A stretch of DNA of 58,498 nt from Paracoccaceae bacterium (GTDB lineage Bacteria > Pseudomonadota > Alphaproteobacteria > Rhodobacterales > Rhodobacteraceae): assembly GCA_027492585.1 (NCBI GenBank), contig JAPUEK010000067.1, positions 1 to 58,498 on the forward strand, written 5' to 3'. Below, in pieces: positions 17,420 through 27,593 of this stretch. How positions within the stretch are numbered: the first letter of the stretch is position 1; every line of letters starts with the position of its first letter. Position numbers and translations under genes: made by a program. The notes under the pieces are model-generated. The model saw only the letters and a list, made by a program, of their open reading frames with translations. It had not been told where the DNA came from and did not search any database.

Positions 17420-19297
17420 ATGGCCAAAGCCCCCGAGACCGAAGACAGCCCGAAGAAGAAACGCCGTGGCACCTCGGTCATGGTCTGGGTGCTGATGGCG
17501 ATGCTCGTGGGCGGCCTCGGCGGCTTCGGCGTCACCAATTTCGGCGGCGGGGTCAGCAAGATCGGCTCGGTCGGCGACCGGGAGATCACCACCTCCGACT
17601 ACGCCCGCGACCTGCAAAGCCAGCTCAACGCCATGTCGCAGCAGTTCGGCACCCAGATCACGCTCGCGCAGGCGCAAAGCCTCGGGCTTGACCGGCAGGT
17701 GCTCCAGGGCCTCGTGACCCGTGCCGCGCTCGACAACGAGGCGGAGCGCATCGGCCTGTCGGCCGGCGACGCCGAAGTCGCGGCCCGGCTGTCCTCCATG
17801 CAGTCCTTCCAGGGGACGGCAGGCACCTTCGACCGCGCCACCTACCGCTCCACCCTGCGCCAGAACAACACCAATGAGGCCGAGTTCGAAGCCGGCCTGC
17901 GCGCCGATATCGCCGGCTCGCTGCTGCAAGGCTCGGTCACGGGGGGCTTCGTCGCCCCCGCCTCAATGACCGGCACGCTCTTCGACTGGGCCGGGGAACG
18001 GCGCGGCTTCACCCTTCTGCGGCTGAGCGAGACCAATCTCGCAACCCCGGTCCCCGCCCCGACCGAGGAGGAGCTGAAAGCCTATTACGACGCCCATGTC
18101 GCCGATTACACCCGGCCCGAGGCCCGCCGCATCGCCTATGCCGCCCTGCTGCCCGATACGCTCGCCCCGACGATGACCATCCCGGACGAGGATGTGAAAA
18201 AGGCCTATGACGCGCGGCTCTCCGAATTCGTCGTGCCGGAAAAGCGGCTGGTCGAACGGCTGGTCTTCGGCACCGAGGAAGAGGCTGCGAAGGCCAAGGC
18301 CCGGCTCGATGTCGGTGAGACCTTCGAGGCCCTCGTGGCCGAGCGCAAGCTCAGCCTCGAAGACATCGACATGGGCGATGTAAGCAAGGCCGATCTTGGC
18401 GCTGCGGGCGATGCCGTCTTCGCCCTGACCGGGCCGGGCGTCGTCGGCCCCCTGCCCTCCGATCTCGGGCCTGCGCTTTTCCGCATGAACGCGATCCTCG
18501 CCGCACAGGAAACCACGCTGGATCAGGCCAGGCCCGACCTGCTGAAGCTTCTTCAGACCGATGCCGCCCGCAAGGCGATCTCCGGCAAGGTCGAGGCGGT
18601 GGACGATCTGCTGGCCGGCGGCGCCTCGCTGGAGGAGTTGGCCAAGGAGGAGGGCATGACCTTCGCCACCACCGATTACGCCCCCGGCGCCGATGACAAT
18701 GACCCGATCGCCGCCTACAAGGGCTTCCGCGATGCCGTGGCCAAGCTCGGCGAGGGCGATTTCCCCGAAGCGGTGATGCTCGACGATGGCGGTCTGGTGG
18801 CGACCCAGCTTCTCGAAACCGTCCCGCCGACCCCCCGCCCCTATGAAAGCGTGAAGGACAAGGTGACCGAAGCCTGGCACGCGCAGGCCCTCGCCAAGGC
18901 GCTCGCCGATGAGGCTGTCGCGCTGAAAGCCAAGGTGGAGGCCGGCAGCAGCCTCGGCGCGCTCGGGATCGCCGAACATACCGCCTCGCTCGACCGTCAG
19001 GGCAGCCTTGCCGGTGCGCCGCCTTCCGTTCTCGAAGCGGTGTTCAGGATGAGCCCCGGCGACGTGCAGGTGGTGGAAGCCGATGGTTTCACCGCCCTCG
19101 TGCAGCTCGACGACATCCAGCCCGCCAAGGCCGAAGGCGAGGATGCCACCGCGCTCCGCGACAGCATCGTCACCCAGTCGCAGCGCGCCATCTCCGGGGA
19201 TGTCTTCACCCTCTACACCAATGCGCTGACCTCCGAGGCGGGCATCCAGCTCGACCAGGCGGCGATCAACGCGGTCCACGCGCAATTCGGCAACTGA
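17420..19297 (+). CDS. ppiD: Membrane-anchored peptidyl-prolyl isomerase, PpiD/SurA-type
   Basis: A 625-residue periplasmic folding factor held in the inner membrane by one N-terminal segment (SVMVWVLMAMLVGGLGGFGV). A SurA-like N-terminal chaperone domain follows (to about 200), then a parvulin-like region (about 240-370) and a second folding domain. PpiD proteins help newly exported proteins leave the Sec channel. The parvulin part is divergent, so isomerase activity is uncertain. The stop is two bases before the trpE start, the usual neighbourhood in Rhodobacteraceae. Confidence 0.88.
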   Translation: MAKAPETEDSPKKKRRGTSVMVWVLMAMLVGGLGGFGVTNFGGGVSKIGSVGDREITTSDYARDLQSQLNAMSQQFGTQITLAQAQSLGLDRQVLQGLVTRAALDNEAERIGLSAGDAEVAARLSSMQSFQGTAGTFDRATYRSTLRQNNTNEAEFEAGLRADIAGSLLQGSVTGGFVAPASMTGTLFDWAGERRGFTLLRLSETNLATPVPAPTEEELKAYYDAHVADYTRPEARRIAYAALLPDTLAPTMTIPDEDVKKAYDARLSEFVVPEKRLVERLVFGTEEEAAKAKARLDVGETFEALVAERKLSLEDIDMGDVSKADLGAAGDAVFALTGPGVVGPLPSDLGPALFRMNAILAAQETTLDQARPDLLKLLQTDAARKAISGKVEAVDDLLAGGASLEELAKEEGMTFATTDYAPGADDNDPIAAYKGFRDAVAKLGEGDFPEAVMLDDGGLVATQLLETVPPTPRPYESVKDKVTEAWHAQALAKALADEAVALKAKVEAGSSLGALGIAEHTASLDRQGSLAGAPPSVLEAVFRMSPGDVQVVEADGFTALVQLDDIQPAKAEGEDATALRDSIVTQSQRAISGDVFTLYTNALTSEAGIQLDQAAINAVHAQFGN

Positions 19298-19299
19298 GC

Positions 19300-20808
19300 A
19301 TGGTGCTGTCCCCCCCCTTCGAGGTCTTCGAGAAAGCCTGGGCCGAGGGCCGCAACCAGATCGTCTCCGCGCGGCTGGCCGCCGATCTCGACACGCCGGT
19401 TTCGCTGATGCTGAAACTGACGGAAGCGCGGACCGATACCTTCATGCTGGAATCGGTGACCGGCGGCGAGGTGCGGGGCCGCTATTCGGTGGTGGGGATG
19501 AAGCCGGACCTGATCTGGCACTGCCACGGCGAGAAAAGCCGCATCAACCGCGAGGCCCGTTTCGATGCGACCGCCTTCACCGATCTGGCGGGCCACCCGC
19601 TCGACACGCTGCGCGCCCTGATCGCCGAAAGCCGGATCGACCTGCCCGAAGGCCTGCCGCCCATCGCCGCGGGGCTTTTCGGCTATCTCGGCTATGACAT
19701 GATCCGTCTCGTCGAACATCTGCCCGATGTGAACCCCGACCCGCTCGGCCTGCCCGATGCGGTGCTGATGCGTCCCTCGGTCGTCGCCGTGCTCGACGGG
19801 GTGAAGGGGGAAGTCACCGTCGTCGCCCCCGCCTGGGCCGCCTCCGGCCTCTCCGCCCGCGCCGCCTATGCCCAGGCGGCGGAACGGGTGATGGATGCGC
19901 TGCGCGACCTCGACCGCGCGCCCGCCACCGGCCGCGACCTCGGCGAGGCGCAGGGCGTGGGCGAGCCGCGCTCCAACTTCACCCATGAGGGCTACAAGGC
20001 CGCGGTGGAGAAAGCCAAGGATTACATCCGCGCCGGCGACATCTTCCAGGTGGTGCCGAGCCAACGCTGGGCGCAACGGTTCGAACTCCCGCCCTTCGCG
20101 CTCTACCGTTCGCTGCGCCGCACCAACCCCTCGCCCTTCATGTTCTTCTTCAACTTCGGCGGCTTCCAGGTGGTCGGCGCCAGCCCCGAGATCCTCGTCC
20201 GCCTGCGCGACGGCGAAGTCACAGTGCGCCCCATCGCCGGCACCCGCAAGCGCGGCGCCACCCCCGAAGAGGATCGCGCGCTCGAACAGGACCTGCTCGC
20301 CGACAGGAAGGAGCTGGCCGAACATCTGATGCTCCTCGACCTCGGCCGCAACGATGTCGGCCGGGTGGCGAAACTCGGCACCGTGCGCCCGACCGAACAA
20401 TTCATCATCGAGCGCTATTCCCACGTCATGCACATCGTCTCGAACGTGGTGGGCCAGATCGCCGAGGGGCAGGACGCGCTCTCCGCCCTGCTCGCGGGCC
20501 TGCCCGCCGGCACCGTCTCCGGCGCACCGAAAGTCCGCGCCATGGAGATCATTGACGAGCTGGAGCCGGAAAAGCGCGGCGTCTATGGCGGCGGCATCGG
20601 CTATTTCGCCGCCAATGGCGAGATGGATTTCTGCATCGCGCTCCGCACGGCGGTCCTGAAGGATGAAACCCTCTATATCCAGGCCGGGGGCGGCGTCGTC
20701 TATGACAGCGACCCCGAGGCGGAATATCAGGAAACCGTCAACAAATCCAACGCGCTGCGTCGCGCCGCCGCCGATGCCGGCCTCTTCGCCCGCCGCGGCA
20801 ACGGCTGA
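19300..20808 (+). CDS. trpE: Anthranilate synthase component I
   Basis: A 502-residue chorismate-using enzyme that forms anthranilate, with TrpG providing ammonia, the first step of tryptophan synthesis. The C-terminal domain has FQVVPSQRW, the Pro-rich PSPFMFFF site, RPIAGTRKRG, LLDLGRNDVGRV and GTVSGAPKVRAMEIIDELE. The N-terminal LTEARTDTFMLESVTGGE region resembles the feedback Trp site. It lies two bases after ppiD and is separated from trpG by a gene on the other strand. No leader peptide or attenuator is visible. Confidence 0.97.
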   Translation: MVLSPPFEVFEKAWAEGRNQIVSARLAADLDTPVSLMLKLTEARTDTFMLESVTGGEVRGRYSVVGMKPDLIWHCHGEKSRINREARFDATAFTDLAGHPLDTLRALIAESRIDLPEGLPPIAAGLFGYLGYDMIRLVEHLPDVNPDPLGLPDAVLMRPSVVAVLDGVKGEVTVVAPAWAASGLSARAAYAQAAERVMDALRDLDRAPATGRDLGEAQGVGEPRSNFTHEGYKAAVEKAKDYIRAGDIFQVVPSQRWAQRFELPPFALYRSLRRTNPSPFMFFFNFGGFQVVGASPEILVRLRDGEVTVRPIAGTRKRGATPEEDRALEQDLLADRKELAEHLMLLDLGRNDVGRVAKLGTVRPTEQFIIERYSHVMHIVSNVVGQIAEGQDALSALLAGLPAGTVSGAPKVRAMEIIDELEPEKRGVYGGGIGYFAANGEMDFCIALRTAVLKDETLYIQAGGGVVYDSDPEAEYQETVNKSNALRRAAADAGLFARRGNG

Positions 20809-20844
20809 AGGGGGCTGAAACCCCTTCTGCCTTTCACATTGGCT

Positions 20845-20896
20845 CAAATATCCTCGGGGGGGGACTGCGAAGCAGTCGGGGGGCAGACAGCCCCCC
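20845..20896 (+). repeat. ATATCC-hairpin intergenic repeat, copy 4 (variant stems)
   Basis: CAAATATCCTCGGGGG is followed by GACTGC-GAA-GCAGTC and GGGGGGC-AGACA-GCCCCCC. Both stems differ in sequence from the other copies yet remain paired. It lies between the convergent 3' ends of trpE and the polysaccharide deacetylase-like gene. Confidence 0.75.
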
Positions 20897-20900
20897 TCCC

Positions 20901-22592
20901 TCACTCCACCCGCAGCACCGCACTGACCGGCGCCAGCGCCACCGAGGAGGCCCGCCCCTCCACCGTCCATTCGAGGATCGCGGCCACCGTCTCCATCCGC
21001 GCCGTGCCGAGCACCGCCACCCGCCCGTCCTGCGCCGCCTTGAAGGCCGCCCGGTCGAGATAGCGGCGGATCACCGGCGCCTCCTCGCCCTCGGCATCGA
21101 GGCTGCGGAAGATCACCGCCGCCGGCACATCCTCGCGCCGCGCCACCTGATCGGCGGCATTGAGCCCGCGGTCGAAGGTCAACAGCCCGCGCCCCTCCGC
21201 CTTGATGACCGGCACCACCAGCGTCGCCAGCGGCCGGTTGTCCTGAAACCCGCCCGAGGCGAGGTCCATCACCGCGACGCTTTCCGGCAAGGCACTGGAA
21301 TTGCTCTGGAAGCTCTGTTCCAGGTCCCCCGCCGTCGCCCCCTTGGGAATACCGGAGGCGAGCATCACCACCTCCTTGCCGGCCGCCCGATAGGTCGCCG
21401 CCGCCTCGGCCGCATTGGCCGCCTGCGGATCAAGCACGAAGGTCACCGGGAAGGGCAGCGCCGCCAGTTTCACCCGGTCCACCTCCGCCGTCCCCGGATC
21501 GAGGAGCAGGATGGCGAAGGCCGGCTTGCCGCCGGGATTGTCGAAAGCCGCCGCATAGCGGGTGACCGGGGGCTGATCCTCCGGCTTTGCCGCCGCATCC
21601 TTGCCTTCCGCGCCGATGGTCGGCAACCGCCCCGTCTCCCCCATCCTGAGGCCCGGCGCCGGGATCAGCCGGTCGGTTCCGTCCGGCACGATCAGCACCG
21701 GCTTCTGCACCTCGGCTTCCAGTGCCGGCGGCTCCGGCTCCTGCACCGGCAGTTCCGGGACCGGGGCCGCTTCGGAAGGCTGAGCCGCTTCGGGGGACGG
21801 ATCTGGGGCGATCAGCGCCGGAAGCGGCGGCTCCGCCTCCGGGGCGGCGGGTTCGAGAAGCGCATCATCGGGATCTGGCGCAGCAGGCTCCGGCAAGGGC
21901 GGCGGCTCCGCCGCCTCCGGCAGGGGTTCGGCGCTGTCAGCCGCCGCCGCAGGCCCTGCCCCCGGCGTGGCGGCGATCTCTCCCTCGGCAGCCGGTTTAG
22001 CCGGGCTGTCGCCGATCGCGGCGCTGTTGGCCGTCAGCGCGCCGGGATCGGTCTCCGAAACCGCGGAGGGGGCCGGAGATGCCACAGCGGCGGGCGCCGC
22101 CTCCCCTTCCGCTCCGGCCGGGGCGTCCGCGCTCTGCGGCAGGCTCGGCGCCTGCCCAACCGTGCCGGGAGCCGCCGGAGCGGGATCGTTCAGCGCAAGC
22201 GCCGTTTCCGGCGCGGTTTCGGGCGATGCGGTATCCGGAAGCGCCGGTGCCGCCTCCGGCAGGGGGGCCTCCCCGGGAGCCGTCGGCTCTGCCGCTGCGA
22301 CATCCTCCGGTCCGGTCTCCGTCCCGATGGCGGGGGCCTGCCCTTCGGGCGCAGGCTCCGCCACTGCTGAGGGGGTCTCTTCGGGAGCCGCTGCGGAGGA
22401 CGCGGTCTTCGCCGGAACCGCTTCAGGCTCTGCCGTCGGGGCCTCCGCCCCGGTCGTTCCCGGCGCGGCTTCGGAAACCGGGCTTTCCACCGCTTTGCCG
22501 GCTGGCGGCAGCGTCGACACCTGGGAAATCACCCCAAGCCCGACCGTCGCCACCACACCGCCCCACAGCACCCCCGCAACGAAATCCCGCAC
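20901..22592 (-). CDS. Divergent polysaccharide deacetylase family protein (YibQ-like) with long low-complexity linker
   Basis: A 563-residue protein. An N-terminal hydrophobic segment (GVLWGGVVATVGLGVIS) probably anchors it in the inner membrane. Residues of about 30-310 are a low-complexity Ala/Pro/Glu/Ser linker, likely to span the periplasm. The C-terminal domain (about 330-563) has the divergent NodB-like fold: PAFAILLLDPG, LPFPVTFVLDPQ, EVVMLASGIPKGA and LLTFDRGLNAA. Its place between trpE and trpG is common in this family of bacteria but has no evident link to tryptophan. Catalytic metal ligands are not obvious, so enzymatic activity is uncertain. Confidence 0.85.
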   Translation of the reverse strand: MRDFVAGVLWGGVVATVGLGVISQVSTLPPAGKAVESPVSEAAPGTTGAEAPTAEPEAVPAKTASSAAAPEETPSAVAEPAPEGQAPAIGTETGPEDVAAAEPTAPGEAPLPEAAPALPDTASPETAPETALALNDPAPAAPGTVGQAPSLPQSADAPAGAEGEAAPAAVASPAPSAVSETDPGALTANSAAIGDSPAKPAAEGEIAATPGAGPAAAADSAEPLPEAAEPPPLPEPAAPDPDDALLEPAAPEAEPPLPALIAPDPSPEAAQPSEAAPVPELPVQEPEPPALEAEVQKPVLIVPDGTDRLIPAPGLRMGETGRLPTIGAEGKDAAAKPEDQPPVTRYAAAFDNPGGKPAFAILLLDPGTAEVDRVKLAALPFPVTFVLDPQAANAAEAAATYRAAGKEVVMLASGIPKGATAGDLEQSFQSNSSALPESVAVMDLASGGFQDNRPLATLVVPVIKAEGRGLLTFDRGLNAADQVARREDVPAAVIFRSLDAEGEEAPVIRRYLDRAAFKAAQDGRVAVLGTARMETVAAILEWTVEGRASSVALAPVSAVLRVE

Positions 22593-22763
22593 CCGCCTGC
22601 CTCCCCGATGGCGCCCAGACGCGCCAAATACCGTTTTCGCGCCGCTCCGGCGCCCCGCGGGCGCGGCAACGGGCGCTCTTGCCCTTGACGCCCCACGGCT
22701 TCCCTGACCATCTATAGCCCGACGCGCCGCCCGCTACATCCCCTTTCCGCCGGACCCTGCAAG

Positions 22764-23357
22764 ATGCTGCTTCTCATCGACAACTACGACAGCTTTACCT
22801 ACAATCTCGTCCATTATCTGGGCGAGCTTGGCGCCGATGTCCGCGTCGTCCGCAACGATGCGCTTTCGGTGCAGGAAGCGGTGGCGATGCGGCCGGAGCT
22901 GATCGTGCTTTCCCCCGGCCCCTGCGATCCGGCACAGGCGGGGATCTGCATCCCCCTGACCAAGGCGGCGGCGGCCGAGGACATTCCCCTGCTCGGCGTC
23001 TGTCTCGGCCATCAGACCATCGGCGAGGCCTTCGGCGGCAAGGTCGTGCGCTGTCATGAGATCGTCCATGGCAAGATGGGCGCCATGCATCATCAGGGCA
23101 AAGGCGTCTTCGCGGGCCTGCCCTCGCCCTTCCTGGCGACGCGCTATCACTCTCTGGTGGTGGAGCGCGACAGCCTGCCCGCAAGCCTCGAAGTCACGGC
23201 CTGGCTGGAGGATGGCACGATCATGGGTCTGCGCCACAAGGAAAAGCTGATCGAGGGCGTGCAGTTCCACCCCGAAAGCATCGCTTCCGAGCATGGGCAT
23301 CACCTGCTGCGGAACTTTCTCGACGCGGCCCGCGCAGCCGGAAAGGTCCCGGCATGA
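22764..23357 (+). CDS. trpG: Anthranilate synthase component II (glutamine amidotransferase)
   Basis: A 197-residue class I glutamine amidotransferase. It frees ammonia from glutamine for TrpE and may also serve para-aminobenzoate synthesis. Catalytic Cys is in [15 protein letters not shown] and His-Glu in [13 protein letters not shown]; the start is [20 protein letters not shown]. It overlaps trpD by four bases (ATGA), so the two are coupled. Confidence 0.96.
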   Translation: MLLLIDNYDSFTYNLVHYLGELGADVRVVRNDALSVQEAVAMRPELIVLSPGPCDPAQAGICIPLTKAAAAEDIPLLGVCLGHQTIGEAFGGKVVRCHEIVHGKMGAMHHQGKGVFAGLPSPFLATRYHSLVVERDSLPASLEVTAWLEDGTIMGLRHKEKLIEGVQFHPESIASEHGHHLLRNFLDAARAAGKVPA

Positions 23358-24367
23358 GCGAGAGCCTGCGGTCCCTGATCGGCATTGCCGCCTCCCGGCC
23401 CCTGACCCGCGCCGAGGCCGAAACCGCCTTCGGGGCGCTGTTCGAGGGGCAGGGAACGCCCGCGCAGATGGGCGGCTTCCTGATGGCCCTGCGGACGCGC
23501 GGCGAGACGGTGGAGGAATATGCCGCCGCCGCCTCGGTGATGCGGGCCAAATGCAATCCGGTGCGGGCGCCCGAAGGGGCGATGGATATCGTCGGCACCG
23601 GGGGCGACGGCAAGGGGACGCTGAACATCTCCACCGCCACGGCTTTCGTGACGGCAGGGGCTGGCGTCATCGTGGCCAAGCACGGCAATCGCAACCTGTC
23701 GTCGAAGTCCGGGGCGGCGGATGCGCTGACCGAGCTCGGGCTCAATGTCATGGTCGGCTCCGAGGTGGTGGAGCATTGCCTCTCCGAAGCCGGGATCGGC
23801 TTCATGATGGCGCCGATGCACCACCCGGCAACGCGCCATGTGATGCCGGTGCGGTCGGAACTGGGGACACGGACGATCTTCAACATCCTCGGGCCGCTGA
23901 CCAATCCCGCCGGGGCGAAGCGCCAGCTGACCGGGGCCTTTTCCGCCGCCCTGATCCGGCCCATGGCCGAGACGCTGCGGCTTCTCGGGTCCGAGAAAGC
24001 CTGGCTCGTCCATGGCGGCGACGGCACGGACGAAATCTCCATCGCCGCGCCGACCGAGGTGGCCGCGCTCGAAGGCGGCGAGATCCGCGAATTCACCCTG
24101 CACCCCGAAGAGGCGGGCCTGCCCGTGCATCCGTTCGAGGCGATCATGGGCGGCACTCCGGCGGAGAATGCCGTGGCCTTCCGCGCGCTCCTTGACGGGG
24201 CAGCGGGCGCCTACCGGGATGCGGTTCTGCTGAACACCGCCGCGGCGCTCGTGGTGGCGGACAAGGCCGCGGACCTGAAGGAAGGGGTGGAGATCGCCCG
24301 CGTCTCGATCGATTCCGGGGCGGCGAAAGCGAAGATCGAGGCGCTGCGTCGGCTGACCCAGGGCTAG
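23354..24367 (+). CDS. trpD: Anthranilate phosphoribosyltransferase
   Basis: A 337-residue enzyme that joins anthranilate to phosphoribosyl pyrophosphate. It contains the PRPP-binding [14 protein letters not shown], the [17 protein letters not shown] loop and [11 protein letters not shown]. The order trpG-trpD-(gap)-trpC-moaC-moeA-lexA is that of other Rhodobacteraceae. The following 727 bases are non-coding and repetitive. Confidence 0.97.
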   Translation: MSESLRSLIGIAASRPLTRAEAETAFGALFEGQGTPAQMGGFLMALRTRGETVEEYAAAASVMRAKCNPVRAPEGAMDIVGTGGDGKGTLNISTATAFVTAGAGVIVAKHGNRNLSSKSGAADALTELGLNVMVGSEVVEHCLSEAGIGFMMAPMHHPATRHVMPVRSELGTRTIFNILGPLTNPAGAKRQLTGAFSAALIRPMAETLRLLGSEKAWLVHGGDGTDEISIAAPTEVAALEGGEIREFTLHPEEAGLPVHPFEAIMGGTPAENAVAFRALLDGAAGAYRDAVLLNTAAALVVADKAADLKEGVEIARVSIDSGAAKAKIEALRRLTQG

Positions 24368-25094
24368 GGACGGCGCCCCCCCTCCCCCGCGCGCCCTCCC
24401 CCGCGCGCCCTACGAGCGGGCGAGATGCAGCATCGCGGCGGAACTGCGGGGTCTGGCGGGGAACATCGCTTTCCCGCAAGGACGGGGGAGAGGGCGCCTC
24501 GCCCATCTGATGCTGGACGATCTTCCGCGCTCTCCCGCGAGGACGGGGAAGAGGGCGCCTCGGCCATCTGATGCTGGACGATCTTCCGCGCTCTCCCGCG
24601 AGGACTGGGGAGAGGGCGGGCCGGACCGGCCAGTTTGTCCGGGGGCAAACGCTCTCCCGCGCGGACGGGGGAGAGGGGTTGGCTGGCAAAGGCCATCGCC
24701 TCTGCCATGCGGTCTGGCCAGCGTTCTCCGCCGGTGGGCCCAAAGGCCGCCAGCCCGCCCCCGCCCGCCGGGGCGGGCGCCGGCCTCTCCGGTCGCTTGA
24801 GGTCGGTGATCCAGTTGACCCGTTTCCACATGGGCGGGAAAACGCGATGCGGTTTCTGGTCCGCCGGGATGGGGTTCGGAACTCCCGGTCTTCCGAATGG
24901 AGCGAGCGGCACGCCAGCATCGCCCCGGCGCAGAGGCCCATTGCATTGCCCCCCCCGGCCAGAACCCTGAGCATCTCCTCCCAGCTTTTTCCCCCCTGCG
25001 GCCTTTCTTCTCTTCCGAAATCCCGCGCGGGATGCGATCACGGTCCTGCGACCGGATGATCGCCCGCCGCCCCCGCCTGCCAGAAGGACGCCGC
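24368..25094. other. Non-coding repeat-rich gap between trpD and trpC
   Basis: This 727-base gap interrupts genes that are usually close together. It holds the 61-base-period palindromic array (24471-24680), GC-rich low-complexity stretches near 24380-24420 and 24760-24790, and no convincing gene. Long frames on both strands read as Arg/Pro-rich noise and contain the repeats themselves. A ribosome-binding site AGAAGGA at 25082-25088 serves trpC. Confidence 0.6.
24471..24680. repeat. Tandem array of palindromic units with 61-base period
   Basis: The core CTCTCCCGCGAGGACGGGG, a near-palindrome with arms CTCTCCC and GGGGAGAG, recurs with GAC at 24481, 24542, 24603 and 24664, a constant 61-base spacing. 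The first two intervals are almost identical along their whole length (including CATCTGATGCTGGACGATC); the third keeps the spacing but has a different filler. Each unit could fold into a hairpin in RNA. Confidence 0.8.
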
Positions 25095-25907
25095 ATGACC
25101 ACCATTCTCGACCGCATCAAGGCCTACAAGCTCGAAGAGGTCGCCGCCCGCAAGGCGGCCCGCCCCCTCGCCGATGTCGAGGATGCCGCCCATGCCGCCC
25201 CCGCTCCGCGCGGCTTTGCCGTCGCCCTGAAGGAGGCCGCCTCCTCCGGCTACGGCCTTATCGCCGAGATCAAGAAGGCCAGCCCGTCCAAAGGTCTGAT
25301 CCGCGCCGATTTCGACCCGCCGGAGCTGGCGAAGGCCTATGAGGCCGGCGGCGCCACCTGCCTGTCGGTGCTGACCGACACGCCCTCCTTCCAGGGGGCC
25401 GACAGCTATCTGACCGAAGCCCATGCCGCCACGAAGCTGCCCTGCCTCCGCAAGGATTTCCTCTACGACACCTATCAGGTCGCCGAGGCCCGCGCCCTTC
25501 ATGCCGATTGCATCCTGATCATCATGGCCTCGGTCAGCGATACCCAGGCGGCGGAGCTGGAGGCGGCGGCCACGGCGCTTGGCATGGATGTGCTGATCGA
25601 GGTCCATGACCGGGTGGAGCTGGAGCGCGCGACCCTGCTGAAATCGCCGCTGATCGGCATCAACAACCGCAACCTGCACACGTTCGAGGTGACGCTCGAA
25701 ACCACCCGCCAACTGGCGCGGCTGGTGCCGGAGGACCGGCTGATCATCTCCGAATCCGGGCTTTTCACCCCCGCCGATCTGGAGGAGGTCGCCCGCTTCG
25801 GCGCCCGCTGCTTCCTCATCGGCGAAAGCCTGATGCGGCAGGCCGATGTCGCCGCCGCCACCCGCGCCTTGCTCGCGCGGCCGCTGACCTCGGAAGGCGG
25901 GGCATGA
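25095..25907 (+). CDS. trpC: Indole-3-glycerol phosphate synthase
   Basis: A 270-residue TIM-barrel enzyme that closes the indole ring in tryptophan synthesis. Signature parts are [12 protein letters not shown] (catalytic Lys), [43 protein letters not shown] and [10 protein letters not shown] start at the ATG at 25095 with AGAAGGA seven bases upstream; the open frame upstream crosses the repeat region. It overlaps moaC by four bases. Confidence 0.97.
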   Translation: MTTILDRIKAYKLEEVAARKAARPLADVEDAAHAAPAPRGFAVALKEAASSGYGLIAEIKKASPSKGLIRADFDPPELAKAYEAGGATCLSVLTDTPSFQGADSYLTEAHAATKLPCLRKDFLYDTYQVAEARALHADCILIIMASVSDTQAAELEAAATALGMDVLIEVHDRVELERATLLKSPLIGINNRNLHTFEVTLETTRQLARLVPEDRLIISESGLFTPADLEEVARFGARCFLIGESLMRQADVAAATRALLARPLTSEGGA

Positions 25908-26380
25908 GCGGGCTGTCCCATTTCGACGCCGAAGGGCAGGCCCATATGGTCGATGTCTCAGCCAAGCCGGTGACCGACCGGGTGGCCGTGGCGCGCGGGC
26001 AGGTGGTGATGGGGGCCGCAACGCTCGCCCTGATCGCCGAGGGCCGGGCGGACAAGGGCGATGTGCTTGGCATCGCGCGGATTGCGGGGATCATGGCGGC
26101 GAAGAAGACTGCCGATCTCATCCCGCTCTGCCATCCCCTGCCGATCACCAGGGTCGCGCTCACCCTCACCCCCGATCCGGCGCTGCCGGGGGTGGAGGTC
26201 GAGGCCTCGGTCAAGACCTCCGGCCAGACCGGGGTGGAGATGGAGGCGCTCACCGCCGTCTCCGTCGCCTGCCTCACCATCTATGACATGGTGAAGGCGG
26301 TGGAGAAATCCATGCGGATCGAGGGTATCCGCCTGATCCTGAAAGAAGGCGGAAAATCAGGCCGATACGAGGCGGAGTGA
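25904..26380 (+). CDS. moaC: Cyclic pyranopterin monophosphate synthase
   Basis: A 158-residue enzyme of molybdenum cofactor synthesis that makes cyclic pyranopterin monophosphate from the MoaA product. The start [21 protein letters not shown], the metal-like [15 protein letters not shown] motif and [21 protein letters not shown] are characteristic. It overlaps trpC (ATGA) and precedes moeA by seven bases. Confidence 0.97.
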   Translation: MSGLSHFDAEGQAHMVDVSAKPVTDRVAVARGQVVMGAATLALIAEGRADKGDVLGIARIAGIMAAKKTADLIPLCHPLPITRVALTLTPDPALPGVEVEASVKTSGQTGVEMEALTAVSVACLTIYDMVKAVEKSMRIEGIRLILKEGGKSGRYEAE

Positions 26381-26387
26381 AAACACC

Positions 26388-27572
26388 ATGATGATCACGG
26401 TCGCCGAGGCGCTTGCCCGCTGTTTCGCCCTTGTCACCCCGGTCGGCTCCGAAGAGGTGGCGCTGCGCGCTGCGGCGGGCCGGGTGCTGGCCGCCCCGGT
26501 GGCGGCCCGGCTGACCCAGCCGCCCTTCGACGCCTCCGCCATGGACGGCTATGCGCTTGGTCGGGCGGCAGGGCCGGGCGACAGCTTCACCGTCATCGGG
26601 GAAGCGGGGGCAGGCCATGCCTTTGCCGGTTCGCTCACTCCCGATCAGGCGGTGCGGATCTTCACCGGCGCGCCGCTGCCCCCCGGCGCCGCGACCGTGG
26701 CCCTTCAGGAGGAGGTGACGGCGGACGGCGCGCGCATCACTCTCAGCGCCGCGGCCGGGGCGGGCGCCAACATCCGCCCGCGCGGTCAGGATTTCACCGA
26801 AGGCGAGATCCTCTCCGCCCCGCGCCGGCTGACGCCGAACGATCTCGCCCTGCTCGCCTCCATGAACATTCCCCGGCTGACCGTCGCCCGCCGCCCGGTG
26901 GTGGCGATCATGGCCACGGGGGATGAGCTGGTGATGCCGGGCGAAACCCCGGCCCCGGACCAGATCATCGCCTCCAACATCTTCGCCCTCGCAGCCATGG
27001 TGGAGGCCGAGGGGGCGGAGGCCCGGATCCTGCCCATCGCCCGCGACACCGAGGAGGATCTGCGGATCGTCTTCGGTCTGGCCGCAGGGGCCGATCTGAT
27101 CCTGACCATCGGCGGCGCTTCGGTCGGCGAACACGATCTCGTCGGCAAGGTTGCCGGGGATCTGGGGCTGGAGCGCGCCTTCTGGCGCATCGCCATGCGG
27201 CCGGGCAAGCCGCTGATGGCGGGACGGCTCGGGTCGGCGGTGATGCTCGGCCTGCCCGGCAATCCGGTCTCGGCCATCGTCTGCGGCCATCTCTTCCTGC
27301 TGCCGATGCTGCGCGCCCTGCAAGGCCTGCCCGCCGAAGCCCCCCGCACCGCCCGCGCCATCCTCGGCGCGGATGTCGGGCCGACCGGCCCGCGCACCCA
27401 TTACATGCGTGCCGAGCTTGCCCTTGGCGAGGACCTGCCGCGGATCACCCCCTTCGACCGTCAGGATTCCGCGCTCCTGTCGATCCTGACCCGCGCGCGG
27501 GCGCTTCTGGTGCGCCCGCAAGGCGATGGCCCGCGCAAGGCCGGCGAGGTGGTGGACTACCTGCCGATCTGA
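26388..27572 (+). CDS. moeA: Molybdopterin molybdenumtransferase
   Basis: A 394-residue protein that inserts molybdenum into adenylated molybdopterin. It shows PPFDASAMDGYA near the start, RIFTGAPLPPGA, VAIMATGDELV, TIGGASVGEHDL and MRPGKPLM, then MLGLPGNPVSA. Same strand and tight spacing with moaC indicate one transcript, which ends before the lexA promoter. Confidence 0.97.
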   Translation: MMITVAEALARCFALVTPVGSEEVALRAAAGRVLAAPVAARLTQPPFDASAMDGYALGRAAGPGDSFTVIGEAGAGHAFAGSLTPDQAVRIFTGAPLPPGAATVALQEEVTADGARITLSAAAGAGANIRPRGQDFTEGEILSAPRRLTPNDLALLASMNIPRLTVARRPVVAIMATGDELVMPGETPAPDQIIASNIFALAAMVEAEGAEARILPIARDTEEDLRIVFGLAAGADLILTIGGASVGEHDLVGKVAGDLGLERAFWRIAMRPGKPLMAGRLGSAVMLGLPGNPVSAIVCGHLFLLPMLRALQGLPAEAPRTARAILGADVGPTGPRTHYMRAELALGEDLPRITPFDRQDSALLSILTRARALLVRPQGDGPRKAGEVVDYLPI

Positions 27573-27593
27573 ACCGGCAAGCACGCAAAGCGC

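Noticed and set aside
24471-24680. Possible CRISPR array
   Set aside because: The period is 61, but the 'spacers' of the first two units are identical, the repeat is a hairpin with variable bases, and no cas genes are near.
24364-25120. Minus-strand frames of 225-276 residues between trpD and trpC
   Set aside because: They translate the 61-base repeat units (repeated SPRGRARKIVQHQM), end inside trpD or overlap trpC, and resemble no protein.
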